Shown piece after piece: positions 20,275 through 29,148 of a stretch of 64,000 bases of DNA; the stretch's first letter is position 1, and each line of letters starts with the position of its first letter. The stretch spans positions 1,798,001 to 1,862,000 of the forward strand of contig NZ_AP022608.1 in NCBI RefSeq assembly GCF_010728925.1. The letters run 5' to 3'. A program made the translations under genes and the position numbers. A model generated the notes under the pieces. That model made no database searches, was not told the DNA's origin, and worked only from the letters and a program-made list of their open reading frames with translations. This DNA comes from Mycolicibacterium gadium (GTDB taxonomy: Bacteria; Actinomycetota; Actinomycetes; Mycobacteriales; Mycobacteriaceae).

Positions 20275-21029
20275 TCGGGGTGCGTGGGACTCGAGAAGCC
20301 CAGCAGCGCGGCGACATTCGCAAGCTGATACGCAAGGCCGAGGCGCGGCTGGCCGACGCCCAACGGCGTCAGGCAACGGGATTGGTCGATCGGCGTGGTT
20401 CAGCGGCGCGTCAACGTGCCTATTTTCAGACCCGCCGCGGCCCCAAGGGCGGACCGGTGGTCAATCTGACCGACCCGCAGGCCCGGTTGATGGTCCAAGG
20501 CTCAGGCAGCGGATCGGTGCAGGGCTACAACAGCCAGATCGTGTGCTCCGATGACCACCTCATCATCGGAGTGCACGTATCTCAAGATGCCAACGATCTG
20601 CATTGTTGGACACCGGCTTTGGCTGCGGCGATAACCCACACCGAGGCATTGGACAAGACGATCGGACTGGTCCTGGCCGACAACGGCTACTTCACCGAAG
20701 ACAACCTCACCAGCCCCGGCCCCGACCGGCTCATCGCACCCGGCACCGGGAAAGACGTCCACCACGACGCCAAACACCACCCCACCCAGGGACCCCCACC
20801 GCCGAACCTCTCACCCGCAGACGCGATGCGCCACACGCTCAAAGATCCTGCTCAGGCACGACGATACAAACGCCGATCAGCGACCGTAGAACCGGTCATC
20901 GGACATCTCAAAGACCGCATCGGCCTACGCCGCTACGCCCGCCGCGGACTGGCAGCTGTCACCGCCGAACTCCACCTGGCCGCCGCAGCGCTCAACCTCA
21001 CCCGCTTGTACGCAGCCACGGCCGGGTAA
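20229..21029 (+). CDS. Transposase, C-terminal part (second frame)
   Basis: 266 residues readable from GTG 20229, in the -1 frame relative to the first part. It contains the rest of the catalytic core: FQTRRGPKGGPVVNLTDPQA, GYNSQIVCSDDHLIIGVHVS, the second aspartate in GLVLADNGYFTEDNL and the glutamate in ATVEPVIGHLKDRIGLRRYA. Joined to the first frame this gives a ~525-residue transposase, normal for the family. Unless frameshifting occurs, this copy should not make a complete enzyme. Confidence 0.85.
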   Translation: MAARLARQQQRLAPLIGVRGTREAQQRGDIRKLIRKAEARLADAQRRQATGLVDRRGSAARQRAYFQTRRGPKGGPVVNLTDPQARLMVQGSGSGSVQGYNSQIVCSDDHLIIGVHVSQDANDLHCWTPALAAAITHTEALDKTIGLVLADNGYFTEDNLTSPGPDRLIAPGTGKDVHHDAKHHPTQGPPPPNLSPADAMRHTLKDPAQARRYKRRSATVEPVIGHLKDRIGLRRYARRGLAAVTAELHLAAAALNLTRLYAATAG

Positions 21030-21080
21030 CCCCCCGGACGGCGCCACCCACTATCACCAGTGCCGGCCATCGTCAGCCAT

Positions 21081-21099
21081 CGGCATTTCGCAACAGCCA
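21081..21099 (-). repeat. IS right terminal inverted repeat
   Basis: Exact complement of the 19-base left repeat. Followed directly by CTCAG (21100-21104), the second copy of the putative target duplication. Confidence 0.93.
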
Positions 21100-21128
21100 C
21101 TCAGCGATCGTCAGCGCACCGAAATCAC
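21100..21128. terminator. Right arm of the IS-interrupted hairpin
   Basis: Complementary at 24 of 29 positions to 19351-19379 and ending 4 bases before the ilvC stop codon (21133-21135). With the arms separated by 1.7 kb this half alone cannot form the original structure, so ilvC transcripts may now run into the IS antisense strand. Confidence 0.6.
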
Positions 21129-21132
21129 ACGG

Positions 21133-22185
<1,053 letters not shown>

Positions 22186-22692
22186 TCATTTGACGGTGCC
22201 GATGCCGCGCGGACCGCGCGACAGCGACACCACACCGGACTGCACGAGCTCGCGGATTCCATACGGCTCCAACACCCGCAGCAGTGCCTCGAGCTTCTCC
22301 GGGGTGCCGGTAGCCTCGACGGTCAGCGACTCTGTCGAGACATCAACGACCTTGGCGCGGAAGAGATTCACTGCCTCGATGACCTGGCTGCGCGTGGATG
22401 CGTCGGTGCGCACCTTGATGAGCGCCAACTCCCGAGCGACCGCATTGTCCTCGTCTTGTTCGACGATCTTGATCACGTTGACCAGCTTGTTGAGCTGCTT
22501 GGTGATCTGCTCGAGCGGTGAGTCCTCGACACTCACCACGATCGTCATCCGGGACATGTCCTTCTGCTCGGTCGCACCGACCGCGAGTGACTGAATGTTG
22601 AAGCCACGCCGTGAGAACAGCGATGCGACGCGCGCCAGCACGCCGGGCTTGTCCTCGACGAGCACCGACAGGGTGTGGGTGTTGACGGCCAT
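22186..22692 (-). CDS. ilvN: Acetolactate synthase small (regulatory) subunit
   Basis: 168 residues, two ACT domains. LSVLVEDKPGVLARVASLFS and RRGFNIQSLAVGATEQKDMS form the first ACT domain, which carries valine feedback inhibition in the family, and AREL-ALIKVRTDASTRSQVI begins the second. Its ATG overlaps the ilvB stop by one base (TGATG), so the subunits are translationally coupled. Confidence 0.97.
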   Translation of the reverse strand: MAVNTHTLSVLVEDKPGVLARVASLFSRRGFNIQSLAVGATEQKDMSRMTIVVSVEDSPLEQITKQLNKLVNVIKIVEQDEDNAVARELALIKVRTDASTRSQVIEAVNLFRAKVVDVSTESLTVEATGTPEKLEALLRVLEPYGIRELVQSGVVSLSRGPRGIGTVK

Positions 22693-24545
22693 CAGGCGTG
22701 TCCCTCTTCGTTGTCGAACAGCGGGCGGATACCGCGCGCGGCCTGGATCTCGTCATTGCTGGTGCCAGCGGCCACCATCGGCCACACCTGCGCGTCGGCG
22801 CCGACGATGAAGTCGATGACAACGGGACGGTCGTTGATCTCCCGTGCCTGCTGGATGACGGACTCGACGTCTTCGGCACGCTCACAACGCAATCCGACAC
22901 AGCCGAGGGCCTCGGCCAGTTTGACGAAATCCGGGATGCGATGTGAATGCGTGGCGAGATCGGTTTGGCTGTAGCGCTCCTCGTAGAAGAGCGTCTGCCA
23001 CTGTCGCACCATGCCCAGATTGCCGTTGTTGATGATCGCGACCTTGATGGGCGCGCCCTCGACGGCGCACGTTGCCAGTTCCTGATTGGTCATCTGGAAG
23101 CAGCCGTCGCCGTCGACGGCCCACACCTCAGCATCGGGGCGACCGAACTTGGCCCCCATCGCGGCCGGAACCGCGAAGCCCATGGTGCCGAGACCGCCCG
23201 AGTTCAGCCAAGTTTTCGGCTTCTCGTACTTGATGAACTGCGCGGCCCACATCTGATGCTGCCCAACGCCTGCGACGTACACCGCGTCCGGGCCCGCGAT
23301 CTTGCCCAGGGTCTCGATGACGTACTCGGGCGAGAGGCTGCCGTCGCTCTGCGCGCCGTAGCTCAGCGGGTAGGTCGACTGCACGCCGCGCAGATACTCC
23401 CACCATTTGTCGGTCTTGATCGAACCGATGCTGCCGTCGCGCCGCAGCACCTCGATCAGGTCGGTGATCACCGCTTTGACGTCACCGACGATCGGCACGT
23501 CGGCGTGGCGGTTCTTACCGATCTCGGCCGGGTCGATGTCGGCGTGGATCACCTTGGCTTCCGGCGCAAAGGAATCCAGCTTGCCAGTCACCCGGTCGTC
23601 GAAGCGCGTGCCCAACGCGATCAGCAGATCGCTGCGCTGCAGAGCGGCCACCGCGGCCACCGTGCCGTGCATCCCGGGCATGCCCATGTTCTGCGGATGG
23701 CTGTCCGGAAACGCGCCGCGGGCCATCAGGGTCGTCACGACCGGAATGCCGGTCAGCTCGGCCAGATTCAGCAGTTCGTCGGTGGCCTCGCCGCGGATCA
23801 CGCCGCCGCCCACGTACAGCACCGGCCTGCGGGCCGCCGCGATCAGTTTGGCGGCCTCACGAACCTGGCGATTGTGCGGCTTGGTGTTCGGCTTGTAACC
23901 AGGCAGATCGATCTGCGGCGGCCAGCTGAACGTGCACTGACCCTGCAGCACGTCCTTCGGGATGTCGACGAGCACCGGACCCGGGCGCCCTGACCGCGCG
24001 ATGTGGAACGCCTCGGCCATCACCCGTGCGATGTCGTCGCCGTTGCGGACCAGGAAGTTGTGCTTGGTGATGGGCATCGTGATACCGGAGATGTCGGCCT
24101 CCTGGAACGCGTCCGTGCCGATCAGCGCGCGCCCGACCTGCCCGGTGACCGCAACGACAGGGATGGAATCCATGTAGGCGTCGGCCAGCGGAGTGACCAG
24201 GTTGGTCGCACCCGGACCCGACGTCGCCATACACACACCGACCTTGCCGGTGGCATGCGCATAGCCGCTGGCGGCGTGGCCCGCCCCCTGCTCGTGACGC
24301 ACCAGGATGTGGCGCAGCTTCTGGGAGTCGAAAAGCGGGTCGTAGACCGGCAACACGGCACCGCCGGGGATGCCGAAGATCGTGTCGACGTCGAGTTCCT
24401 CCAGCGACCGGATCACTGCCTGCGCTCCGGTGAGCTGATGCGGCGCAATGCGTTTGGACGGCGCCGAGCTGGGTTTGGGCGCGGCATGTGTCCCGTTCGG
24501 CGCGGTCTCCGACTGCTCGGGCGGTCGCGTGGTGGGTGCGCTCAC
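22692..24545 (-). CDS. ilvB: Acetolactate synthase large subunit
   Basis: ThDP- and FAD-dependent first common step of branched-chain amino-acid synthesis. 617 residues. The first ~30 residues are a low-complexity extension. The catalytic glutamate is in [20 protein letters not shown] (~83-102). The ThDP motif is [20 protein letters not shown] (GDG...N, ~480-500) continuing to [16 protein letters not shown]-region residues such as [19 protein letters not shown] are present. First gene of ilvBNC and preceded by an attenuator with leader peptide. Confidence 0.97.
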   Translation of the reverse strand: MSAPTTRPPEQSETAPNGTHAAPKPSSAPSKRIAPHQLTGAQAVIRSLEELDVDTIFGIPGGAVLPVYDPLFDSQKLRHILVRHEQGAGHAASGYAHATGKVGVCMATSGPGATNLVTPLADAYMDSIPVVAVTGQVGRALIGTDAFQEADISGITMPITKHNFLVRNGDDIARVMAEAFHIARSGRPGPVLVDIPKDVLQGQCTFSWPPQIDLPGYKPNTKPHNRQVREAAKLIAAARRPVLYVGGGVIRGEATDELLNLAELTGIPVVTTLMARGAFPDSHPQNMGMPGMHGTVAAVAALQRSDLLIALGTRFDDRVTGKLDSFAPEAKVIHADIDPAEIGKNRHADVPIVGDVKAVITDLIEVLRRDGSIGSIKTDKWWEYLRGVQSTYPLSYGAQSDGSLSPEYVIETLGKIAGPDAVYVAGVGQHQMWAAQFIKYEKPKTWLNSGGLGTMGFAVPAAMGAKFGRPDAEVWAVDGDGCFQMTNQELATCAVEGAPIKVAIINNGNLGMVRQWQTLFYEERYSQTDLATHSHRIPDFVKLAEALGCVGLRCERAEDVESVIQQAREINDRPVVIDFIVGADAQVWPMVAAGTSNDEIQAARGIRPLFDNEEGHA

Positions 24546-24602
24546 GATGTTCTCTCTCTGTTCCTGGTTGTTTCTAGGATCTCAAATCGGTGGTGGGGCA
24601 AG

Positions 24603-24637
24603 AAAAAACCCCCGTCAGCTGGGCTGCTGTACGAGGG
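24603..24637 (-). terminator. Intrinsic terminator of the ilvB attenuator
   Basis: On the minus strand CCCTCGT (24637-24631) pairs with ACGGGGG (24615-24609), extended by CAGC/GCTG, giving an 11-bp stem with one bulged A and a 6-base loop, followed directly by six Ts (24608-24603). It is the only hairpin with a true U-run that I find in this window. It ends 57 bases before the ilvB start codon. Confidence 0.85.
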
Positions 24638-24639
24638 TC

Positions 24640-24694
24640 GCGCGTCGATGCTGTTGGCTATGCCCGGGCGAGGGCTAGCGCGGCATCAACGCGC
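24640..24694 (-). promoter_or_regulatory. Alternative stem overlapping the leader codons
   Basis: GCGCGTTGATGC in the leader coding region (24694-24683) pairs over all 12 bases, one as a wobble, with GCATCGACGCGC (24651-24640), which directly abuts the terminator 5' arm. A ribosome stalled on the preceding Val/Ile codons would cover the first half. Role in switching is inferred. Confidence 0.6.
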
Positions 24695-24729
24695 TTCCCA
24701 ATTACTACGAGCATTCCCGGGGCCTGCAT
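24658..24729 (-). CDS. ilvB leader peptide (branched-chain-rich)
   Basis: Short frame of 23 codons from ATG 24729, or 18 codons from the in-frame ATG 24714 (MLVVIGKRVDAALALARA), ending in TAG at 24660-24658. The run Leu-Val-Val-Ile is encoded CTC GTA GTA ATT; GTA and ATT are rare in this GC-rich genome, as expected for codons meant to stall a ribosome when Val or Ile tRNA is uncharged. It lies 112 bases before ilvB and is followed by a true intrinsic terminator. The layout parallels the ilvBNC attenuator known in Corynebacterium glutamicum. A -10-like TACCGT ends 8 bases before ATG 24729, so the leader may be translated from a leaderless or nearly leaderless mRNA. Confidence 0.8.
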   Translation of the reverse strand: MQAPGMLVVIGKRVDAALALARA

Positions 24730-24737
24730 AACACCTG

Positions 24738-24767
24738 ACGGTAGCCTCCGCACAGGTCAACGGTCAA
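24738..24767 (-). promoter_or_regulatory. Candidate ilvBNC promoter
   Basis: On the minus strand TTGACC (24767-24762) and TACCGT (24743-24738) are 18 bases apart, a good SigA-type -35/-10 pair. It would start transcription within a base or two of the leader ATG at 24729. A second TTGACC (24760-24755) overlaps but is too close to the -10. Confidence 0.5.
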
Positions 24768-24830
24768 ATTCCCGGCCCCGCCGGGGTGGTCAAATTCCCG
24801 CCACCTCGCCCACAGTGCCAAACTGGCCAT

Positions 24831-25220
24831 GTGAGCGCCGACACCGATCAACAGCCCGTCGTCATCCGGATTTCCCCGATGGCACATTTTGCGGTCGGAT
24901 TCTTCACACTGGGCCTGCTGGCGGTGATTCTCGCCGGGCCGCACTGGGTTGCGCTCCTGCTCGTCATCCCGATCCTGCTGTCGATCGCGGTGGTCAGGTA
25001 CCGCACGATCGCCGACGCCACAACGGTGACCGCTCGGACCCTGCTGGACAGCCAGACCGTCGGCTGGGATGACATCGACGGCTTGCGGTTCGGCAGGTCG
25101 TCCTGGGCGACCGCGCAGCTCAAAGACGGCGGCGAACTCCGGCTCCCCGCGGTGACCTTCGCGACGTTGCCGCAGCTCACCGAGGTGAGCGCGGGCCGGG
25201 TGCCCAACCCCTACGCGTAA
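24831..25220 (+). CDS. cfp6: PH-domain membrane protein, CFP6-like
   Basis: 129 residues from GTG 24831 (VSADTDQQPVVIRISPMAHF). Two adjacent hydrophobic segments (FAVGFFTLGLLAVILA and VALLLVIPILLSIAVV) precede a small bacterial-PH-type domain: RTIADATTVTARTLLDSQTV, WDDIDGLRFGRSSWATAQLK. This matches Rv3004, annotated as low-molecular-weight antigen 6, in both position and design. It is divergent from the ilvB unit and convergent with doxX, four bases separating their stop codons. Biochemical function unknown. Confidence 0.85.
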   Translation: MSADTDQQPVVIRISPMAHFAVGFFTLGLLAVILAGPHWVALLLVIPILLSIAVVRYRTIADATTVTARTLLDSQTVGWDDIDGLRFGRSSWATAQLKDGGELRLPAVTFATLPQLTEVSAGRVPNPYA

Positions 25221-25224
25221 CGCG

Positions 25225-26064
25225 CTAACCTAGCGGATTGCCGCCGTTGAGCAGCACCCAGGCCGCCACACCGACGCCGACCGCAAGCAGCAACGCGATG
25301 AACGAGCCGACGAACGGACGTCGGGCCCAGCCCCGTCCGGCGTCGAGACCGTACCGGCCGGGACCGGTCAGGATGAGCGCCGCCACTGCGCCCGCCAGGA
25401 AAACCTTGTATTCGTGGCCATCGGTGAGGAACAACGCGAGCCTGGCCTCTTCGTGGGCCGCCATCGCCTCGGCGAGCAGGCCGGTCACCAGGTATGCCAG
25501 TGCGCCGGCCGCCGCCACCGGGGTGAACAGACCGAGCACCAGCAGCAGGCCTGCGGCGATCTGACCAAAGGTCGTGACGTAGGTCAGGATGTCGGCGTAT
25601 TTGAAGCCCATCGTGCTCAGTGAATCGCCCCAGCCGTCCAGGCCCGGACCGTCGAACAAACCGAAGGCCTTCTGCAGTCCGTGTGCGATCAGGATCGCGC
25701 CGATGCCGAGGCGCAAGAAGAGAAGACCGAGATCCTGGGTGCCGCGGCGGTCGTCGCCCCGGGTGTGAGCGTCGATATCCGGCCCGTACTCGGCGGGTTC
25801 TGCTCCGTACGGGGACAGGGAATGCCGACCGCCCGGCTGGACGTACGGCAGCGGTTCGGGCTCGTTGAGCAGCCCGAAGCCGCCGCCGGTTTCGGAAGAA
25901 GACCGGCCGGAGTCGTACGGCGGGATCGCCGTCGTTTCGAAGTCGCCGGCGTAATTCGCGGACGGAAGATCGTCCTCGGGGTCGACCAGGCTCGCCGACA
26001 TGGGGCGTCCGGCCGCGTCCTCGGGCCGCTGCCACGCGCTTGGGTCGTGGGGTTGACTGGTCAC
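25225..26064 (-). CDS. DoxX-family membrane protein with long cytosolic N-terminus
   Basis: 279 residues. Residues 1-~108 are hydrophilic and Pro/Gly/Ser-rich. Four membrane segments follow in the DoxX pattern: LGLLFLRLGIGAILIAHGLQ KAFG, the second around TTFGQIAAGLLLVLGLFTPV, then AAGALAYLVTGLLAEAMAA and AGAVAALILTGPGRYGLD. A further C-terminal helix (GSFIALLLAVGVGVAAWVLL) is extra. The M. tuberculosis DoxX at this locus (Rv3005c) is reported as part of a membrane oxidoreductase complex with SodA and SseA; neither partner is in the window. Confidence 0.88.
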   Translation of the reverse strand: MTSQPHDPSAWQRPEDAAGRPMSASLVDPEDDLPSANYAGDFETTAIPPYDSGRSSSETGGGFGLLNEPEPLPYVQPGGRHSLSPYGAEPAEYGPDIDAHTRGDDRRGTQDLGLLFLRLGIGAILIAHGLQKAFGLFDGPGLDGWGDSLSTMGFKYADILTYVTTFGQIAAGLLLVLGLFTPVAAAGALAYLVTGLLAEAMAAHEEARLALFLTDGHEYKVFLAGAVAALILTGPGRYGLDAGRGWARRPFVGSFIALLLAVGVGVAAWVLLNGGNPLG

Positions 26065-26204
26065 GACCCCCAGCGTAAGGGCTATTCGCCTGTGACCCGA
26101 GGATTGGCGCGGTGCTTTCTGGCCACCATTTCGCCCGCCATTTCCATGTGCGACGCAAGCACGCGCGTGGCGCGCACCACCGAACGATCCGTAATCTGGC
26201 TCGC

Positions 26205-27326
26205 ATGAGACTGCGCCGGCCGATGCGGGCTGCGTTCGCCGTGGTGGTTGCGGCGTTACTGGTGGCGTCGGGCTGCGCGCGATTCGACGACGCGCAATCG
26301 CAACCGTTCACGACCGAGCCGGAACTGAAGCCCGGGCCATCCTCGAAGCCGCCGCCACCTCCGCCGCTGCCGCCCAAGCCGTTCCCCAAGGAATGCCCGG
26401 CGCCCGGCGTCATGCAGGGGTGCCTGGAAAGCACCAGCGGCCTGATCATGCTGCCCGACAGCCAGTCCGCGCTGGTGGGTGAACGCACGACCGGCGCGGT
26501 CAAAGAGGTGTCGGTGCGCGCCGAACCCAAGGTCAAAGTCGTCGTACCCGTCGACGGGTCCGGTGACGGCGGGCTGATGGACATCGTCTTGTCACCGACG
26601 TACGTCCAGGACCGGCTGATGTACGCCTATGTCAGCACCCCGACCGACAATCGGGTCATCCGCATCGCCGACGGCGACATACCCAAGCCGATCCTGACCG
26701 GCATCCCCAAAGGCCCGACCGGTAACACCGGGTCGCTGATCTTCACCAGCCCGACCACCCTGCTGGTACAGACGGGCGACGCCGGTGACCCCGCTCAGGC
26801 CAGTGATCCTCGCTCACTGGCCGGCAAGTTGTTGCGGATCGAGCAGCCGACGACGGTCGACCAGGCGCCGACGACCACGGCGCTGTCCGGTTTGGGCGCC
26901 GGCGGCGGGCTGTGCATCGACCCAGCGGACGAGTCGCTGTACGTCACCGATCGCACACCGACTGGTGATCGCCTACAGAAGATCGCCAAGGACTCCACGG
27001 TATCGACCGTATGGACGTGGCCCGACCGCCCGGGCGTCGCCGGCTGTGCGGCACTGGACGGCACCGTGCTGGTGAACCTCGTCAACACCAAACAGTCCGT
27101 CGCCGTTCGCATGGCACCGGACACGGGCGCGGTGACCGGCGATCCCGAGGTGGTGCGTCAGGACCAGCACGGCCACGCGTGGGCGATGGCGGTCTCACCC
27201 GACGGCAACGTCTGGGGCGCGACCATCAACAAAACGGCCGGTGATGCCGAGAAGCTCGACGACGTCGTCTTCCCGCTCTTCCCGCAGGGCGGCGGCTTCC
27301 CGCGTAAGAACGAGGATGCTACGTAA
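26205..27326 (+). CDS. lppZ: Lipoprotein LppZ, PQQ-dependent sugar-dehydrogenase-like propeller
   Basis: 373 residues. A signal peptide (FAVVVAALLVASGC) ends in the lipobox LVASGC, so Cys ~25 is lipid-modified and the protein faces the periplasm. A Pro-rich linker (SKPPPPPPLPPKPFPKEC) leads into a six-bladed Sorbosone/glucose-dehydrogenase-like propeller (GGLMDIVLSPTYVQDRLMYA, LAGKLLRIEQP, GLGAGGGLCIDPADESLYVT). The ATG at 26205 is chosen because the signal peptide begins there. Length equals M. tuberculosis LppZ. Enzyme activity unproven. Confidence 0.92.
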   Translation: MRLRRPMRAAFAVVVAALLVASGCARFDDAQSQPFTTEPELKPGPSSKPPPPPPLPPKPFPKECPAPGVMQGCLESTSGLIMLPDSQSALVGERTTGAVKEVSVRAEPKVKVVVPVDGSGDGGLMDIVLSPTYVQDRLMYAYVSTPTDNRVIRIADGDIPKPILTGIPKGPTGNTGSLIFTSPTTLLVQTGDAGDPAQASDPRSLAGKLLRIEQPTTVDQAPTTTALSGLGAGGGLCIDPADESLYVTDRTPTGDRLQKIAKDSTVSTVWTWPDRPGVAGCAALDGTVLVNLVNTKQSVAVRMAPDTGAVTGDPEVVRQDQHGHAWAMAVSPDGNVWGATINKTAGDAEKLDDVVFPLFPQGGGFPRKNEDAT

Positions 27327-27381
27327 ACATCGCTGCGGCACTTCGGTTTTCGCTGCAGCCCGAATAGCGTATCGTTGCGCT

Positions 27382-27699
27382 TCAGGCCTCGACGAGGCGC
27401 AGGCCAACGATGCCCACGACGATGATCGACAGAAACAGCACCCGTGCCAGACTGACGGTCTCACAGAACATGACCATGCCTGCCACGGCAACACCGACTG
27501 CGCCGATTCCGACCCACACGGCGTAGCCGGTCCCCGCAGGCAACTGCCGAAGCGCCACTGCGAGCAGGGCGAAGCTGAGCACGGCTCCGCCGATACCGAT
27601 GACACTCGGCCACAGCCGACTGAGGCCGTCGGATTGCTTGAGCGCGGTGGCCCAAACGATTTCGAGCAGGCCCGCGCAGACGAGGATCACCCATGCCAT
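27382..27699 (-). CDS. sugE: SMR-family exporter, SugE/Gdx-like
   Basis: 105 residues, four membrane helices. The essential glutamate is E13 in VCAGLLEIVWATALKQSDGL. LPAGTGYAVWVGIGAVGVAV is the conserved helix-3 loop and REthe C-terminal helix LARVLFLSIIVVGIVGLRLV ends the protein. The MAWxIL start and the GLLExVWA helix fit the SugE/Gdx branch, which exports guanidinium, better than the EmrE branch. It follows the SDR gene with a 2-base gap, so they form one operon under the TetR-type site. No guanidine riboswitch precedes it. Confidence 0.82.
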   Translation of the reverse strand: MAWVILVCAGLLEIVWATALKQSDGLSRLWPSVIGIGGAVLSFALLAVALRQLPAGTGYAVWVGIGAVGVAVAGMVMFCETVSLARVLFLSIIVVGIVGLRLVEA

Positions 27700-27701
27700 G
27701 G

Positions 27702-28436
27702 TCAGGCGTTCGTGCCGCCGTCGGCGGTGAGCACGGCTCCGGTGATGTATGACGCGGCGGGACTCGCCAAAAACGCGACAGCGTCGGCGATCTCGTGCGC
27801 ATCGGCGTACCGGCCGAGGGCGGACGCCGCCCGCTGTTCATCGGCCGTGTCACCCTCGACGGGATTCATGTCGGTATCTGTCGAGCCAGGTTGGACGACA
27901 TTCACCGTGATTCCCCGCTCGCCGACATCACGGGCCAGTCCTTTGGTGAAGCCAATAAGAGCGGACTTGCTCATCGCGTAGAGCGCGATGCCCGGATACG
28001 GCACACGCTCGGCGAGATTGCTTCCGATGCTGATGATCCGGCCGCCGGCCGACATGTGTCGCACCGCGGCCTGGCTCGCCAGATACACCGCGCGGACGTG
28101 AATGGCGAGGGTGCGGTCGACGTCCTCGGCCGGCACGTCGTCGATGACTCCGAACGGGTAGATGCCCGCATTGTTGACGAGGATGTCCAGCCCACCCAGC
28201 TCGTCGGCGGTCTGCTGAACCGCGGTCACCACCTCGTCGGCGGCGGCGCTGTCGGCCTTGACGGCGAACCCTCGACGCCCGTGGGCGCGGATGCGGTCGA
28301 CAACCTCGTCGGCTCGCTCCTTGGACCGGGCATAGGTGATGGCCACGTCTGAGCCCTGTTCGGCCAGTCGCTCGGCGATCGCCGCCCCAATCCCTCTGCT
28401 CCCGCCCGTCACCAGCGCAACGCTCGATTCAGACAT
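27702..28436 (-). CDS. Short-chain dehydrogenase/reductase
   Basis: 244 residues, classical SDR. The cofactor motif is LVTGGSRGIGAAIAERLAEQ (~9-28). NNAGIYPFG is at ~88-96, the catalytic Ser is in IISIGSNLAERVPYPG, and the Tyr-x3-Lys in YAMSKSALIGFTKGLARDVG (~155). YARSKERAD after strand 2 suggests NADP(H) preference. The C-terminal VAFLASPAASYITGAVLTAD GG pattern is typical of FabG-like enzymes. Substrate unknown. First gene of a two-gene operon with the SMR exporter and divergent from tetR. Confidence 0.9.
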   Translation of the reverse strand: MSESSVALVTGGSRGIGAAIAERLAEQGSDVAITYARSKERADEVVDRIRAHGRRGFAVKADSAAADEVVTAVQQTADELGGLDILVNNAGIYPFGVIDDVPAEDVDRTLAIHVRAVYLASQAAVRHMSAGGRIISIGSNLAERVPYPGIALYAMSKSALIGFTKGLARDVGERGITVNVVQPGSTDTDMNPVEGDTADEQRAASALGRYADAHEIADAVAFLASPAASYITGAVLTADGGTNA

Positions 28437-28450
28437 CCCATCCTCCTTTT

Positions 28451-28518
28451 TGTGTCGTTCGATACAAAATTAAACGCGGAGGCTACACTTGTCAATGGAT
28501 TCTTTGCCGTTCGATACA
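28451..28518. promoter_or_regulatory. TetR-type operator pair between SDR and tetR
   Basis: TGTGTCGTTCGATACA (28451-28466) is a near-perfect dyad, TGT(G/A)TCG-TT-CGATACA. A second copy, TTTGCCGTTCGATACA (28503-28518), keeps CGTTCGATACA but has a weaker left half. The copies are 52 bases apart and lie just outside the start codons of the two divergent genes, as expected for autoregulation. Confidence 0.7.
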
Positions 28519-28536
28519 TAAAAGGAGGTACGGCGC

Positions 28537-29148
28537 ATGGCAACGCGTGGGAGACCCCGCGCCTTCGACCGCGACGAGGCCCTGCGACGCGCCATGGAGG
28601 CGTTCTGGGAGCACGGCTACGAAGCCACCTCGATGAGCGACCTCACCGCGGCGATGGGCATCAGTTCCCCCAGCCTCTATGCGGCGTTCGGCAGCAAGGA
28701 GGAGCTTTTCCGCGAGGCGGTCGCCTATTACAACGACACCTTGGGCGCGACGGCCGCCGCTGAGCTTCGTGAGCGACCGACTGCGCGGGAGGCGATCTCG
28801 GCTGTGCTGCGCCACCACGCGGTCGTCTTCTGCGACCCCGACAATCCCCGAGGGTGCATGATCGTGCTCGCGGCGACGACGTCCGGCGACGACACCCGGT
28901 CAGTGCACGAGTATCTCGCGCAGTGGCGAATGGCGCTCGAGACCGACTTTCGCGAACGCGTCGAGCGCGGGATCGCCGAGGGCGACGTACCGGCGGGCGC
29001 CGACGCCGCAGCGATAGCCGCGTTCTACAACACGGTGAACCACGGGATGGCGATTCAGGCTCGTGACGGCGCCGATGAAAAGAAGTTGTCGTCGATAGCC
29101 GAGGGCGCGATCGCGGCGTGGGACGGACTGGTCGGCCAGGCGGCCTAA
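28537..29148 (+). CDS. TetR-family repressor
   Basis: 203 residues. The N-terminal helix-turn-helix spans ~10-55 ([40 protein letters not shown]). The C-terminal ligand domain includes [20 protein letters not shown] and [20 protein letters not shown], a TetR_C_16-like pattern with a conserved Pro-Arg-Gly-Cys. The ATG at 28537 has an excellent AAAGGAGG 9 bases upstream. It probably controls itself and the SDR-SMR operon through the paired CGTTCGATACA sites. Confidence 0.88.
   Translation: MATRGRPRAFDRDEALRRAMEAFWEHGYEATSMSDLTAAMGISSPSLYAAFGSKEELFREAVAYYNDTLGATAAAELRERPTAREAISAVLRHHAVVFCDPDNPRGCMIVLAATTSGDDTRSVHEYLAQWRMALETDFRERVERGIAEGDVPAGADAAAIAAFYNTVNHGMAIQARDGADEKKLSSIAEGAIAAWDGLVGQAA

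Larger units (their letters stand above)
19380..21099 (+). mobile_element. IS1182-like insertion sequence
   Basis: 1720 bp bounded by perfect 19-bp inverted repeats, TGGCTGTTGCGAAATGCCG (19380-19398 and complement at 21081-21099), and flanked by CTCAG direct repeats (19375-19379, 21100-21104) read as a target duplication. It encodes one transposase split over two overlapping frames. The transposase is of the DUF772 plus DDE type found in IS1182-family elements. The element lies between convergent genes and breaks no protein-coding frame. Confidence 0.92.
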
